From: CAVQBP01 sp963782475
Lineage (GTDB): Bacteria > Bacteroidota > Ignavibacteria > Ignavibacteriales > Ignavibacteriaceae
Direction of reading: 5' to 3'
Assembly (NCBI GenBank): GCA_963782475.1
Contig: CAWAJW010000003.1
Location: forward strand, 536,310 to 600,309
Length of the DNA stretch: 64,000 bases
Both the position numbers and the translations under genes were made by a program. Shown one piece after another: positions 16,994 to 24,841 of this stretch. Position 1 is the first letter of the stretch. Each line of letters starts with the position of its first letter. Under the pieces are notes generated by a model that did not search any database, had not been told where the DNA came from, and was given only the letters and a program-made list of their open reading frames with translations.

Positions 16994-17225
16994 GCCTAAC
17001 AATGCAATTTAAGTTGACAGCATTTTACGCATTTGGTTTTTTAGAGAATTTTAATGTAGACGATCCGCTTAAAGTATCTTGTTCAATGTAGTCAAAATAA
17101 TTAATAGTCTTGCAAACTGTGCTTTTCGTAAACGGAAAGTTAAGCACAGTTTGCATAAACTTCGGCAGTAGTAATAAAAAAAAGTTTCTTGTTTTGGGCT
17201 GCAACTTAATTGCGGTTCGTTAGCT
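16994..17225 (+). repeat. attC-16, long family
   Basis: R'' GCCTAAC, R' GTTAGCT. Nearly identical to attC-15 over its interior, so the two sites flanking the PIN cassette are each other's closest relatives. Confidence 0.9.
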
Positions 17226-17259
17226 GCTAAAAGTAATATAGTGAATTATTAATTAAATA

Positions 17260-17286
17260 TGTGTATATTAGTCACAATGATACACA
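17260..17286 (+). promoter_or_regulatory. Candidate VapB operator
   Basis: Inverted repeat TGTGTAT and ATACACA separated by 13 bp, ending 18 bp before the vapB ATG. VapBC complexes commonly autorepress through such palindromes. Sequence evidence only. Confidence 0.45.
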
Positions 17287-17304
17287 CGTAAATTGGAGAT
17301 AGAA

Positions 17305-17499
17305 ATGAGAACTAACATTGTAATAGATGACAAACTTATGTCAGTAGCTCTTAAAACCTCCGGCTTAAAAACAAAGAAAGAAGTTGTTGAAGAAGGCCTA
17401 AGATTATTGGTAAAAGTAAAAAATCAAAGTAGGCTAAGGAAATTAAGAGGGAAATTGAAATGGGAAGGTAATTTAGATGAAATGAGACAAGACAAATGA
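17305..17499 (+). CDS. vapB: VapB-family antitoxin (type II, RHH-like)
   Basis: MRTNIVIDDKLMSVALKTSGLKTKKEVVEEGLRLLVKVKNQ is the classic VapB/AHH antitoxin N-terminus, followed by a LRKLRGKLKWEGNLDEMRQ tail that contacts the toxin. The start is the ATG after TTGGAGATAGAA. The stop overlaps the toxin start by 4 bp (ATGA). Confidence 0.9.
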   Translation: MRTNIVIDDKLMSVALKTSGLKTKKEVVEEGLRLLVKVKNQSRLRKLRGKLKWEGNLDEMRQDK

Positions 17500-17900
17500 T
17501 ACTTGTCGATTCTTCAGTATTGATAGATTATTTTAACGGAACTGAAAACTGGCAAGTTGAAAAACTTGATGAAATATTAGGAAAAGAAATAATTGTAATA
17601 GGTGACTACATACTAGTTGAAGTCTTACAAGGATTCAAAAATGATAAAGATTATGAAACTGCTAAAAACATACTTAGCTATTTCCCATGTTTCAATATTT
17701 GTGGAGAAGAAATAGCGATAAAAAGTTCGAATAATTATAGACAACTGAGAAAAAAGGGGATTACAATTCGTAAAACCATAGATGTAATAATTGGTACATT
17801 TTGTATCGAGAACGACCTTCAATTACTTCATAATGATAAAGATTTCTTTCCATTAGAAAAATATTTGGGGTTAAAAACAGTAATATTAAAGAGCAGCTAA
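17496..17900 (+). CDS. vapC: VapC-family PIN toxin
   Basis: MILVDSSVLIDYFNG bears the first Asp; GDYILVEVLQGF the Glu; RKTIDVIIGTFCIENDLQLLHNDKDFFPLEK the distal acidic residues and the LLHNDKDF motif. This is a complete 134-aa VapC ribonuclease. Translational coupling to vapB is clear. The TAA lies inside the R'' box of attC-17. Confidence 0.92.
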   Translation: MILVDSSVLIDYFNGTENWQVEKLDEILGKEIIVIGDYILVEVLQGFKNDKDYETAKNILSYFPCFNICGEEIAIKSSNNYRQLRKKGITIRKTIDVIIGTFCIENDLQLLHNDKDFFPLEKYLGLKTVILKSS

Positions 17901-17901
17901 C
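17895..17901 (+). repeat. attC-17, R'' half-box separated by the IS
   Basis: AGCTAAC, preceded by GC, is complementary to the cassette start GTTAGCTGC. The rest of the site resumes at 19274. Confidence 0.85.
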
Positions 17902-18053
17902 ATCTTTAATAAGTAAAAAGTCAATATGCAATAGCTGTCCTGACAAAAAAAGTTTTGTAAAAAAAAGTAAATCACAACTTCTATAAGCTATAGCAATCAA
18001 TCATTTAACCTTAAACAACCAAGACTGCCAAAATATCTGTAAGGCACACTATG

Positions 18054-18191
18054 GTAACCAAACATCTTTCGGGACTTTCTTCAAGAAAACTTGAAGATGT
18101 ATTGAAAAGACAATACAATTCCAGATATATAATAGGCATGCGCATTACTACCCAATCAATGCAAACGATTATGCCGGTAAAAGCAAATCAG
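18054..18191 (-). ncRNA. Predicted bridge RNA of IS copy 3
   Basis: All four predicted guide segments of copy 1 are present unchanged; a C-to-T change (ATGGTAACC) lies outside them. Inference as for copy 1. Confidence 0.55.
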
Positions 18192-19207
18192 TTATGTGCC
18201 GGGGCTTGTAATGCGCGGCCATTGTAAAGACTTTCTATGAATAAGTTCTTGACCTTTAAATTTATTATTAAAGCCAGATTTATATTTTAGGACAAAAAAG
18301 ACGATCCGGGCAATTTCTTTAGCAATAATAGTTTTAGCAATGAATTTATTTTTTCTTCTAAGCAGGGAGGTATGGTAGTTACGAATAACAGGATAATACT
18401 GGATAGCCCGAATGGCAGCCTCAGAGAAAGCGACTTTAAGATATTTATTACCATCTTTAGAAGCCCTCTGCTTGGATTTACCAGCGGAATTCCGTGCAGA
18501 AGGTGTAAGTCTTGAGTAAGAGAAGAAATTCTTAAGGTCAGGGAAGCGGTTAATATCGTCAACTTCCAGTAAAATAGAAAAGGCATTGATTATACCGATT
18601 CCAGGGATCCAAAGTAGTCTTTGAATATCATCATTAGGAATAAGGGATGGATGGAGCTGTTTTTCAATATCAATGATTTGTTCATTGAGAAGAGTTTGCA
18701 GTTCAGATAATTGCTCATATTGGAATTTGGGTATTCGGTCAAGTTGAGCAGGAGAATCAAAGTTAAATTTAGCAAGAAACAGGTGCATAGAATTGGTTAC
18801 GGAAGTATGTCGCTGAACAATTTTAAGTCTTGCTCTGAGGGCATCGCGAAGGAAGGGGTGTTGGTTAGAAATTTTATGTGCTACAGGAATATAGTTCATT
18901 CTAAGGAGCTGAGCAAGAGTAAGAGAATCAACTTTATCAGTTTTAACTTTAGCATAAGCAATAGCCTTAACATATTTAGCGTGAGCAAGAATCAAAGGGA
19001 TGTTAATAGAATCAAGGAGATCACTTAACCAATACCAGGACATAGTAGATTCAACAGTGGTGATATGTTGACCGGGGATAGAGGAGAAATACTGAATGAA
19101 GTTATGAGGAAGATTTTAAAATTATCTTTTTTAACGACATTACCATCAGGTTCAACAGTAGTTAAAAAAGAAGTAAATTTGTGAAGATCAATTCCAGTGT
19201 AATACAT
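18192..19207 (-). pseudogene. IS1111 transposase, frameshifted (copy 3)
   Basis: As in copy 2 the frame breaks after KKDNF, but a different base is missing: coding strand AATTTTAAAATC, four A rather than five. The remaining frame from MSWYWLSDLL is open for 283 codons and carries a few substitutions relative to copy 1 (for example DRIP for DGIP). Inactive unless frame slippage occurs. Confidence 0.85.
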
Positions 19208-19273
19208 TTGATACCTCCTAAGTTAAAGTTAATTGGTAATGCTAAATTTAACTTTTTACTTATTGGAAATATC

Positions 19274-19499
19274 AATGCAATTTAAGTTGACAGCATTTTA
19301 CGCATTGGGCTTTTTAGAGATTTTTGAAGTAGATGATCCGCATAAATTATCTTGTTCAACGTAGTCAAATTAATTAATAGTCCTGCAAACTGTGTTTGTC
19401 GTTAAACGGAAATTTAAGAACAGTTTGCTTAATCTTTGGCATTAGTAATAAAAATAAGTTTCTTGTTATGGCCTGCAACTTAATCGCGGTTCGTTATTC
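19274..19499 (+). repeat. attC-17, main part after the IS
   Basis: Closes with R' GTTATTC. More diverged than other members: L' reads CAACTTAATCGC, the inner arm AAGAACAGTTTGC, and an extra T lies in GTCGTTAAACGG. Confidence 0.85.
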
Positions 19500-19554
19500 C
19501 CTACAAATGTTAAAGAGGGTTGACTTTTAAAGTGGTATTGAATATAATATCACA

Positions 19555-19983
19555 ATGAAAAAATTCAAAGTTGTAATAGACACAAATATTATAGTATCAG
19601 CTTTACGTTCAAGAAATGGATATTCATTTAAACTTCTTTCAATAATAGATGATGAAAGATTTCAAGTATTTATTTCAATACCAGTAATACTTGAATATGA
19701 AGATGCTATTAAAAGAGAAAAATCGATTATCAAATTAAAAAAAAATGAAATAGATGATGTTTTAGATTATATAAGTTTAATCGCAGAAAAAAGAAAAATC
19801 TATTATTTGTGGAGACCATACTTAAAAGATAGAAAAGATGATATGTTTCTTGAATTAGCAGTAGAATCTGAAAGTGATTACATAATTACTTACAATAAGA
19901 GAGATTTTGAAGGGATAGAAAAATTTGGAATAAGAATAATAAAGCCAAAAGAATTTTTAAAAGAGATAGGAGAAGAAATATGA
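19555..19983 (+). CDS. PIN-domain toxin of the COG1569 type
   Basis: MKKFKVVIDTNIIVSALRSRNGYSFKLLSII, ISIPVILEYEDAIKRE and DRKDDMFLELAVESESDYIITYNKRDFEG are the three acidic blocks of the COG1569 PIN family, whose toxins precede their CopG-like antitoxin. 142 aa is normal. It overlaps the next gene by 4 bp (ATGA). A putative RNase toxin. Confidence 0.88.
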   Translation: MKKFKVVIDTNIIVSALRSRNGYSFKLLSIIDDERFQVFISIPVILEYEDAIKREKSIIKLKKNEIDDVLDYISLIAEKRKIYYLWRPYLKDRKDDMFLELAVESESDYIITYNKRDFEGIEKFGIRIIKPKEFLKEIGEEI

Positions 19984-20171
19984 GTACCATAAGTTTAAGA
20001 TTGCCGGAATCATTACATAAAAAAGCGCGAGAATTAGCCAAAAAAGAAAACACCTCAATAAATCAATTAATTTCTTCAGCTTTAGCAGAGAAAGTATCAG
20101 CATTAATGACAGAAGAATATATAGAACAAAGAGCAAAAAGAGCAAGCAAGGGAAAGTTTAAAAAGTTTTGA
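19980..20171 (+). CDS. CopG-like antitoxin with a frameshifted C-terminus
   Basis: MSTISLRLPESLHKKARELAKKENTSINQLISSALAEKVSAL is a ribbon-helix-helix domain. The frame ends in KGKFKKF. One base later a second frame reads SKIPNVEADEFDK up to a stop at 20,212, which resembles the normal C-terminus of this antitoxin family (a proline/valine and acid-rich tail). A missing A in AAGTTT(A)TGAGC would rejoin them. The RHH domain is intact, but toxin binding may be affected. Confidence 0.78.
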   Translation: MSTISLRLPESLHKKARELAKKENTSINQLISSALAEKVSALMTEEYIEQRAKRASKGKFKKF

Positions 20172-20230
20172 GCAAAATTCCTAATGTTGAGGCTGATGAA
20201 TTCGATAAATAAAATATAAAAAAGGGGAAG

Positions 20231-20398
20231 GTATAACAATGCAATTCAAGTTGACAGCATTTTGCGCATTCGGCTTTTTAGAGAATTTTAAAGTAGATGA
20301 TCCGCTTAAAGTTTCTTGCCTGCCTGCTCGGCAGGCAGGTCTTTGGCAGAAGTAATAAATAAAAGTTACTTGTTATGGGCTGCAACTTAATTGCGGCA
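20231..20398 (+). repeat. attC-18, decayed long-family attC
   Basis: R'' GTATAAC and L'' GCAATTCAAGTTG remain, and L' CAACTTAATTGC is present, but no R' GTTRRRY follows: the sequence runs GCGGCAGTAAAGG. About 90 bp in the middle, including the inner hairpin, is replaced by a palindrome. The site marks the functional end of the array. Confidence 0.8.
20319..20339 (+). repeat. REP-like palindrome within attC-18
   Basis: CCTGCCTGC and GCAGGCAGG form a perfect 9-bp stem with a 3-base loop, much more GC-rich than its surroundings. It sits where the attC inner hairpin should be. Confidence 0.75.
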
Positions 20399-20414
20399 GT
20401 AAAGGGGAAATAAA

Positions 20415-21533
20415 ATGAAAAATATCATTATTGTAATTTTATTATGTGTTATTTCGTTCAATTGCAAAAAGAAATTACCAACAGAAACACCAATCGATAA
20501 TTCAAATGGAAATAACAACTTAACAACTGATACAATATTTGTCGGTGGTCAGTTTACATTTGCTGGAAATCAACAAGTAAATAACATAGCTATGTGGGAT
20601 GGAAAAGATTGGCACTCTCTCGGCGAGGGAATTAGAGGGAAAGACGCAGATGTAGAATGTATGGCATTTTATAAAGGAGATTTATATGCAGGAGGTTTTA
20701 TTGATTCTGCTGGTGGAGTTGGTGCAAATCATATTGCAAAGTGGAATGGAGAGGAATGGTCTGCCGTAGGTAATGGGATAGATGGAAGAGTAACAAGCCT
20801 AATGGAATATAAGGGTGAGCTTTATGCCGGTGGTTGGTTTTATAGTGTAGGAGGGATAAAAGCTGGAAACATTGCCAAATGGAATGGAATTGATTGGTCA
20901 CAGGTTGGCGAGGGATTATCCGACGAAGTATATACTTTGACAATCTATAACAATTTATTATATGCTGGCGGTTGGTTCACAAAAAATCCCCAAGGGTATT
21001 TTAACGCGAATAAAATAGCACGTTGGGATGGGGCAAAATGGGATACTGTAGGAAGCGGAATAACAGCAGATGTTTCCGGTGGAGGATGGGTATATGCTCT
21101 AATAGTTTATAATAATGAACTTTATGCCTCTGGAAATTTTAATAAATGTGGTTCTGTTTCAGTTTCAAATATTGGGAGATGGAATGATACTTTTTGGGAA
21201 TCTGTCGACAATATAACACTTTCTAACAGAACGTATTCTTCAGCGAATTATAAAAATGAACTTCATGTAGCAGGAGAGAGTGATTCAAAAGAATCGGAGT
21301 CCAGTCCTTATTATGCAACTTGGAATGGAAGTTCCTGGAAAATAAATAATTTCGAATTTGATGATTTACCACTGCGTCTATATTCTTCAGATACCTACTT
21401 ATATGTTGGTGGTTCGTTTACTAAGGTAAATGGATATAAAATAGTAAATGGAATATATAGGTGGGACGGGAATAGTGTCGAAAATTTAGATTCAGGAGTT
21501 CAAGGTTATATATCTTCTATTCTATCAAAATAA
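20415..21533 (+). CDS. Lipoprotein with repeated beta-propeller-like motifs
   Basis: MKNIIIVILLCVISFNC is a lipoprotein signal; a low-complexity linker follows (TETPIDNSNGNNN). From residue about 40 on, a motif of some 45-50 residues recurs about six times: LYAGGxF, then NIAKWNGxxW, then VGxGI. Examples are LYAGGWFYSVGGIKAGNIAKWNG and LYASGNFNKCGSVSVSNIGRWND. This suggests one beta-propeller of kelch-like type exposed on the surface. The gene starts 16 bp after the decayed attC and has no working attC behind it, so it is now fixed in the chromosome. Confidence 0.75.
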   Translation: MKNIIIVILLCVISFNCKKKLPTETPIDNSNGNNNLTTDTIFVGGQFTFAGNQQVNNIAMWDGKDWHSLGEGIRGKDADVECMAFYKGDLYAGGFIDSAGGVGANHIAKWNGEEWSAVGNGIDGRVTSLMEYKGELYAGGWFYSVGGIKAGNIAKWNGIDWSQVGEGLSDEVYTLTIYNNLLYAGGWFTKNPQGYFNANKIARWDGAKWDTVGSGITADVSGGGWVYALIVYNNELYASGNFNKCGSVSVSNIGRWNDTFWESVDNITLSNRTYSSANYKNELHVAGESDSKESESSPYYATWNGSSWKINNFEFDDLPLRLYSSDTYLYVGGSFTKVNGYKIVNGIYRWDGNSVENLDSGVQGYISSILSK

Positions 21534-21545
21534 AAAACCGACTAA

Positions 21546-21598
21546 AAATGCAATTTAAATTGACAGCATTTTACGCATTCGGCTTTTTGGAGATTTTA
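21546..21598 (+). repeat. attC-19, 5' fragment of a long-family attC
   Basis: AATGCAATTTAAATTGACAG through CGGCTTTTTGGAGATTTTAAAG matches the first quarter of the family and then stops abruptly. R'' is lost (CGACTAAA). This is the last trace of the array. Confidence 0.8.
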
Positions 21599-21624
21599 AA
21601 GATATTAAAATTTGGAGCATTGGA

Positions 21625-21774
21625 ATGAAACCAAAGGAAATATTTTTAAGATTACAACAACTTGTTAAAAAATATGATGCAGATGGGCAAGCTAATCTTT
21701 TTACTGAAGATGCAATTTGGGAACTTCCTTTTGCACCTGAAGGAACTTTAACCCCTCCCAAATTACCCGTTTAA
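21625..21774 (+). pseudogene. N-terminal remnant of a SnoaL-like/NTF2-fold protein
   Basis: A 49-codon frame, MKPKEIFLRLQQLVKKYDADGQ followed by LFTEDAIWELPFAPEG, resembles the first two helices and first strand of SnoaL-like polyketide-cyclase-fold proteins, normally 110-140 aa. It stops soon after PEG. It directly abuts the attC-19 fragment, consistent with erosion of the array edge. Confidence 0.45.
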
Positions 21775-21859
21775 GTGGCTTAGGCGAATAACAGAATATC
21801 CGATTTTGATTATATTAGAAATGCTTAATTAATAATTTTTCACCTGTTCAAAAAATTAT

Positions 21860-22243
21860 ATGGAAGTAAGACAATATAACTCAAACGGCATTTACCTTAG
21901 GACCTATGAATCAATTGGTGAAGCTGCAAGAGCAGTTCATACTTACCAGGGAAACATTTCCAATGCTATTAAATTGGAGATAAAATCGAAGGGTTATTAT
22001 TGGAAGAAAGCGGAAGGAACAAAAGAATTAAAAATAAAAGTAAGAAAATATAGAAGAGGGGGGAAGAGTATCCTGATTTTTAAAGAAGGAAAGCTCCTCT
22101 TTGAAACGTCAACAATGTCTGAAGCAGAAGATATTACAGGTATACCTCAATCAACTATTAGAAATAACTGCAGCGGAAAAGAAATTCAGAACAAGAATTA
22201 CTCTTTTAAATTTAAAGAAAATTCGAAAGTTTCTTCTGAATAG
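21860..22243 (+). CDS. Protein of two NUMOD1-like DNA-binding repeats
   Basis: Residues 1-52 (VRQYNSNGIYLRTYESIGEAARAV, NISNAIKLEIKSKGYYWKK) match the NUMOD1 module: a short strand pair followed by a helix-turn-helix and a G-x-x-W/F end. Residues about 65-120 (ILIFKEGKLLFETSTMSEAEDITGIPQSTIRNNCSGKEI, NYSFKF) form a second copy. NUMOD1 usually sits C-terminal to HNH or GIY-YIG homing nucleases; no nuclease domain is present here. Probably a DNA-binding remnant or a stand-alone regulator. Confidence 0.65.
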   Translation: MEVRQYNSNGIYLRTYESIGEAARAVHTYQGNISNAIKLEIKSKGYYWKKAEGTKELKIKVRKYRRGGKSILIFKEGKLLFETSTMSEAEDITGIPQSTIRNNCSGKEIQNKNYSFKFKENSKVSSE

Positions 22244-22284
22244 AATGATCATCTATTTTTAATTTTAACTGATAGAAAAAGTTT

Positions 22285-23623
22285 ATGAAGGAATCTGTTT
22301 TAGTAATTGACGATGAAAATGAACTTAGAAATCTTCTCTCAAAATTATTAAAGCTGGAGGATTTTACTACTTTCAGTGCAGAAAATGGCAGAAAAGGGCT
22401 GGAGATATTAAAGAAGGAAGATATCTCTGTTCTTATTGTAGATGTGAAGCTCCCCGATATAAACGGGATTGATCTTATTAGCAGTGTTAAGGAGATAAAT
22501 CCTTTGTGTGAAGTAATAACATTAACAGCTTACGGAACAATAGAAGACGGTGTGCGTGCAATTAAAGAAGGAGCGTTTGATTATATAACTAAGGGAGATG
22601 AGGACAATAAAATTATCCCGCTTGTTCAGCGTGCAGTTGAAAAAGTTCAGCTAAAGAAAAGAATTGAACACCTTGAAAAAAGCGTCAGCCGGAAATTTAA
22701 TTTTGACGCGATCTCCGGTAATTCAATTCTTATAAAGAATGCCAAAGAAATAGCATCTAAGGTTGCATTAACCGATACTCCTGTACTCCTTTTAGGTGAA
22801 ACAGGTACCGGGAAAGAACTATTTGCACAAGCAATCCACTATTCAAGTAATAGAAAAGAAAGACCGTTTGTTGCGGTTAATTGCAGCGCTATTGCAAAGG
22901 AGCTGCTTGAATCCGAAATGTTCGGATATAAATCCGGAGCATTTACCGGGGCAATTAAAAATAAAAAAGGATTGTTTGAAGAAGCTAATACAGGGACATT
23001 ATTTCTTGATGAAATAGGGGAACTTGATATCTCGCTTCAAGCTAAGCTTTTAAGAGTGCTTGAAACCAATGACTTCATTAAACCCGGCGACACTAAGCCT
23101 ACACAAGTAGATGTAAGAATAATTGCTGCTACAAATCAAAACCTTGAAAAGGAAATTAAGGAAGGGGGTTTTCGATTCTGATCTTTTTTACAGAATAAGC
23201 GTTATGAAAATTGAACTTCCTTCATTAAAAGATAGAAAAGAAGATATTACATTGTTAGCAGAATTTTTTGTCGACTTTTTCGGTAAAAAGCTGAATAAAA
23301 AAATCAGTAAGGTGTCCGGTTCTTTTTATGACAGAATAAAGCAGTATGATTTCCCGGGGAATATAAGGGAATTAAGAAATGTAATTGAACGGGCTGTTAT
23401 TTTATCTGAAGGTGAACTCCTCAATGAAAATTTGTTACCGCATGAGTTCCTGTATGAATCAAAAAAAGAAATTTCCGCTTCTTTAAAACTTGAAGATATT
23501 GAAAAGCACCATATTATATCTGTTTTAGAAAAGACGAATAACAATAAGACAAAAGCTGCTGAAATTTTAGGAATAGGATTAACCACTCTTTATAGGAAGC
23601 TGCAGGCTTATGGGTTGGAATAG
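22285..23623 (+). pseudogene. NtrC-type sigma-54 activator, interrupted by a frameshift
   Basis: Receiver domain: DDEN at the N-terminus, phospho-acceptor Asp53 (IVDVKLPD), then the LTAYG switch. AAA+ domain: Walker A GETGTGKE at about 171, GAFTGA loop, Walker B TLFLDEIGE, and AATNQ. The frame ends at about residue 298 after EIKEGGFRF; in the next frame FDSDLFYRISVMKIELPSL continues to a Fis-type HTH (TKAAEILGIGLTTLYRKLQ). A surplus base in the GGGGGTTTT run at about 23,163-23,171 explains the break. If real, it abolishes ATPase activity; if a sequencing error, the gene is a normal 445-aa regulator, probably of K+ transport. Confidence 0.85.
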
Positions 23624-23759
23624 TAGTGTTAATCCTGTAGTAACTTATGTAAGATTTAAGAGTAAGGTATTATATAGTGGAAAACTCGCCGCGGGAACAA
23701 ATTAAGAACCGCTTCTGCTAAATAAATCATTGATCGGTTTGAATCTTTTAAAATTTATA

Positions 23760-24566
23760 TTATGGATTCGAATAGATCGAATTCTTCTTCAAAAACCTCA
23801 TTGTCTCTTTCAAAAAATTCCGCAGAAATTCCAATTCAGATGATCCTGATTTTAAATTGTCATCTACATTTACTCCAATCACACAAAATACAGAACCATT
23901 AATTTCTAACGGGAAATAGATAGCTTCTGCATCATTTATTATGCTTGTGGTTTTCCCTGTTTCTGTTCTGCTTTTAAACGAAGCTTCTGCAGAAAGCCAT
24001 TCCATTTCGTCAGGCGTAAAATTGCTTGCGGTATGAGGCTCCCTTTTTAGCTTACCTTCATTTTCGGGCAAAAATATAACTGATTTAAAGCCAAATGCTT
24101 CTTGAATTTGCTTAACAGTCTTCGCCATGACCTCATCTAAATCTTTCGCTTCAGATAAATCTTTTACTAAATTATACTGTGCATTTAACTTTCTGTCTTT
24201 TTCGATCATTATATTTTTCTGCTCTTCTAATTTAGCGGTTAGAACACCATTTGTAACCGCTACAATAAAGAACAAAAATAACATGACCACATCTTCAGGT
24301 TTTTCTATTTTTAAAGTAAAATGGGGAGGTATAAAATAATAATCCCAGGCGAGTGCGCTGATAATTGCAGATAAAATAATAGGACCCTTCTCAAATTTAA
24401 AAATAGGGAGCAGGAAGATTATCAAAAGCAGAATCAAAGATACGGTTTCATAACCTATATTATTTTGTATGTTGTACAAAATTGTAATAAAAGCAAAGAG
24501 TATAATTGTTGAGAAGAAATATTGCTTTCCTATGGAAAAGTTCGAGTTAATAGTTTGATTTTTCAT
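23760..24566 (-). CDS. DUF4118-GAF membrane protein (KdpD middle-module homologue)
   Basis: Residues about 15-110 contain four hydrophobic spans with the DUF4118 signature LAWDYYFIPPHFTLKIEKPEDVVMLFLFF, the transmembrane module of KdpD. A coiled linker (KLEEQKNIMIEKDRKLNAQYNLV) leads to a GAF domain (AFGFKSVIFLP to IYFPLEINGSVFCVIGV). There is no histidine kinase domain. In canonical KdpD these modules sit between the N-terminal KdpD/USP domains and the kinase; here those are encoded separately at 33.3-36.2 kb. Likely a K+ or turgor sensing subunit. Confidence 0.82.
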   Translation of the reverse strand: MKNQTINSNFSIGKQYFFSTIILFAFITILYNIQNNIGYETVSLILLLIIFLLPIFKFEKGPIILSAIISALAWDYYFIPPHFTLKIEKPEDVVMLFLFFIVAVTNGVLTAKLEEQKNIMIEKDRKLNAQYNLVKDLSEAKDLDEVMAKTVKQIQEAFGFKSVIFLPENEGKLKREPHTASNFTPDEMEWLSAEASFKSRTETGKTTSIINDAEAIYFPLEINGSVFCVIGVNVDDNLKSGSSELEFLRNFLKETMRFLKKNSIYSNP

Positions 24567-24649
24567 AATGCAAATTATTTTTTACTTACGCTAGGCAAAT
24601 TACGTGCAATACTGTTTTTTATTTATTTCAAAATATTATAATTCTGTTC

Positions 24650-24710
24650 TTTTAAAAACCACTTCATTTTGAAAATTTGATTTTTCATTTTGACAAGGTA
24701 TTTGTTCAAA
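24650..24710 (+). promoter_or_regulatory. Candidate upstream activator site of the KimA-like gene
   Basis: The stretch TTAAAAACCACTTC, CATTTTGAAAATTTG and TTTTTCATTTTGACAAGG recurs with modest changes at 27,441-27,490, before the kdp unit. It lies about 60 bp upstream of a sigma-54-like promoter, a usual distance for enhancer sites of NtrC-type activators. Confidence 0.4.
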
Positions 24711-24768
24711 CCATTCTTATGCTGGCTGTCAAACCAGGCTAAATCAATCAAAATTGAATCCTTCTTTT

Positions 24769-24784
24769 TGGTACTAAAGATGTA
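24769..24784 (+). promoter_or_regulatory. Weak sigma-54-like promoter before the KimA-like gene
   Basis: TGGTAC, with the GG ten bases from a GT: the -24 part fits sigma-54 promoters, while the -12 GC is replaced by GT. The gene start is about 57 bp downstream. Suggestive only because a better match precedes the kdp unit. Confidence 0.3.
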
Positions 24785-24841
24785 AATGCTGAAACGAATA
24801 GTTATATCTTATTAAGCATTGAAATATTTTAGATTTAGTTT

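Larger units (their letters stand above)
17902..19273 (-). mobile_element. IS1111-subgroup element, copy 3, inserted in attC-17
   Basis: Same boundaries, same orientation and same attC bond as copies 1 and 2. Subterminal repeats at 17908-17921 and 19251-19264. A handful of substitutions separate it from the others (for example GCTGTCC for GCTTTCC near the left end). Confidence 0.9.

Noticed and set aside
223..20398. CRISPR array
   Set aside because: The repeats are about 232 bp, carry gene-sized spacers and have attC boxes; no short direct repeats or cas genes are present.
21860..22243. Integron integrase or homing nuclease at the array edge
   Set aside because: Only NUMOD1-like modules are present; no tyrosine-recombinase RHRY or nuclease motif was found in this gene or nearby.
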